Source: a bacterium
Lineage (GTDB): Bacteria > JAMCPX01
Direction of reading: 5' to 3'
Assembly (NCBI GenBank): GCA_021787655.1
Contig: JAJYLM010000014.1
Location: 1-21,718 of the forward strand
DNA: 21,718 nt
In this document: positions 21,480-21,718 of the stretch, piece by piece
Layout: each line of letters starts with the position of its first letter
How positions within the stretch are numbered: position 1 is the first letter of the stretch
Notes under the pieces: generated by a model
Told to the model about the DNA's origin: nothing
Databases searched by the model: none
Seen by the model: the letters and a program-made list of their open reading frames with translations, nothing else
Position numbers and translations under genes: made by a program

Positions 21480-21718
21480 ATGGATCGCACAGAAATCTAT
21501 AATCTTATTACGACGTTCTTTGTGGAACAATTTGAGATTCCAAAAGAGAAGATCAAGCCGAACTCGAATCTTTTCAAGGATCTTGGTCTCGACAGTATCG
21601 ACGCTCTGGACATGGTTGGTATGCTGGAGTCACAGATAGACATCGATGTTAACGTCGACGAACTTACCCATATCCGTACGGTGCAGGACGTCGTCAATTT
21701 TGTCTCATCAGATCGGAA
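21480..21718 (+). CDS. Acyl carrier protein, truncated by window edge
   Basis: The ATG at 21480 follows AAGGAG by 6 bp, and the frame stays open to the right edge (79 codons plus two bases), so only the last residues are missing. The phosphopantetheine attachment motif LGLDSIDALDMV has Ser39 as carrier site, and helices I (ITTFFVEQFEI), II and III (HIRTVQDVVNFV) fit the four-helix ACP fold. DSIDALD rather than DSLDTVE suggests a dedicated ACP (for example of an aryl-polyene-like, lipid or polyketide pathway) instead of housekeeping AcpP. Which one cannot be told without downstream genes. Confidence 0.88.
   Translation, partial: MDRTEIYNLITTFFVEQFEIPKEKIKPNSNLFKDLGLDSIDALDMVGMLESQIDIDVNVDELTHIRTVQDVVNFVSSDR

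Overview
The window reads as a chromosomal, mostly housekeeping segment from a Gram-negative bacterium. It has lipoproteins with lipoboxes, a BamD-type outer-membrane assembly lipoprotein, a periplasmic c-type cytochrome and an oxidative-stress operon of the kind common in anaerobes and microaerophiles. I infer a Deltaproteobacteria- or Nitrospirota-like lineage from gene content and order. There is no rRNA or other lineage marker here, so the taxonomy is tentative. No prophage, insertion sequence, CRISPR array or classical defence island is visible.

Left part (1-5000): a partial minus-strand lipoprotein (collagen-like Gly-X-Y stretch, IPT/TIG fold, start of a propeller-like region) is followed by an AT-rich gap and a stand-alone ERCC4-fold nuclease. 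Next come the ribosome-rescue genes, tmRNA (ssrA) and smpB, both on the minus strand. Divergent from smpB is a three-gene peroxide and superoxide operon, perR - 2-Cys peroxiredoxin - Fe-type superoxide dismutase. Its promoter carries an exact PerR-box consensus over the -10 element, and the operon ends in a strong terminator.

Middle (4970-6260): a stand-alone HD-GYP c-di-GMP phosphodiesterase gene lies downstream of an exported small ORF that appears frameshifted.

Centre (6225-15580, minus strand): one long transcription, translation and RNA operon, rimP-nusA-infB-rbfA-nrnA-truB-rpsO-pnp, with tightly packed or overlapping genes. A monoheme cytochrome c gene is appended before the only clear terminator. 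The short rimP leader contains a promoter followed by an intrinsic-terminator-like hairpin just before the rimP ribosome-binding site. This is a plausible site for autoregulation by NusA.

Right part (15600-21718, plus strand): the phosphate-uptake genes pstC-pstA-pstB and phoU have three 11-bp-phased GTGT direct repeats upstream (a possible Pho-type operator) and no pstS. bamD overlaps the end of phoU by 4 bp. A DEAD-box RNA helicase with a DbpA-like C-terminal domain and a partial acyl carrier protein gene, cut by the window edge, complete the window.

I did not find a convincing new multi-gene system. The most interesting signals are regulatory: the PerR box, the nusA-operon leader hairpin and the phased repeats. 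A possible indel in a short homopolymer, a 9-bp tandem repeat running into the rbfA stop codon, and unusual operon partners (cytochrome with pnp, bamD with phoU) are also worth a look.
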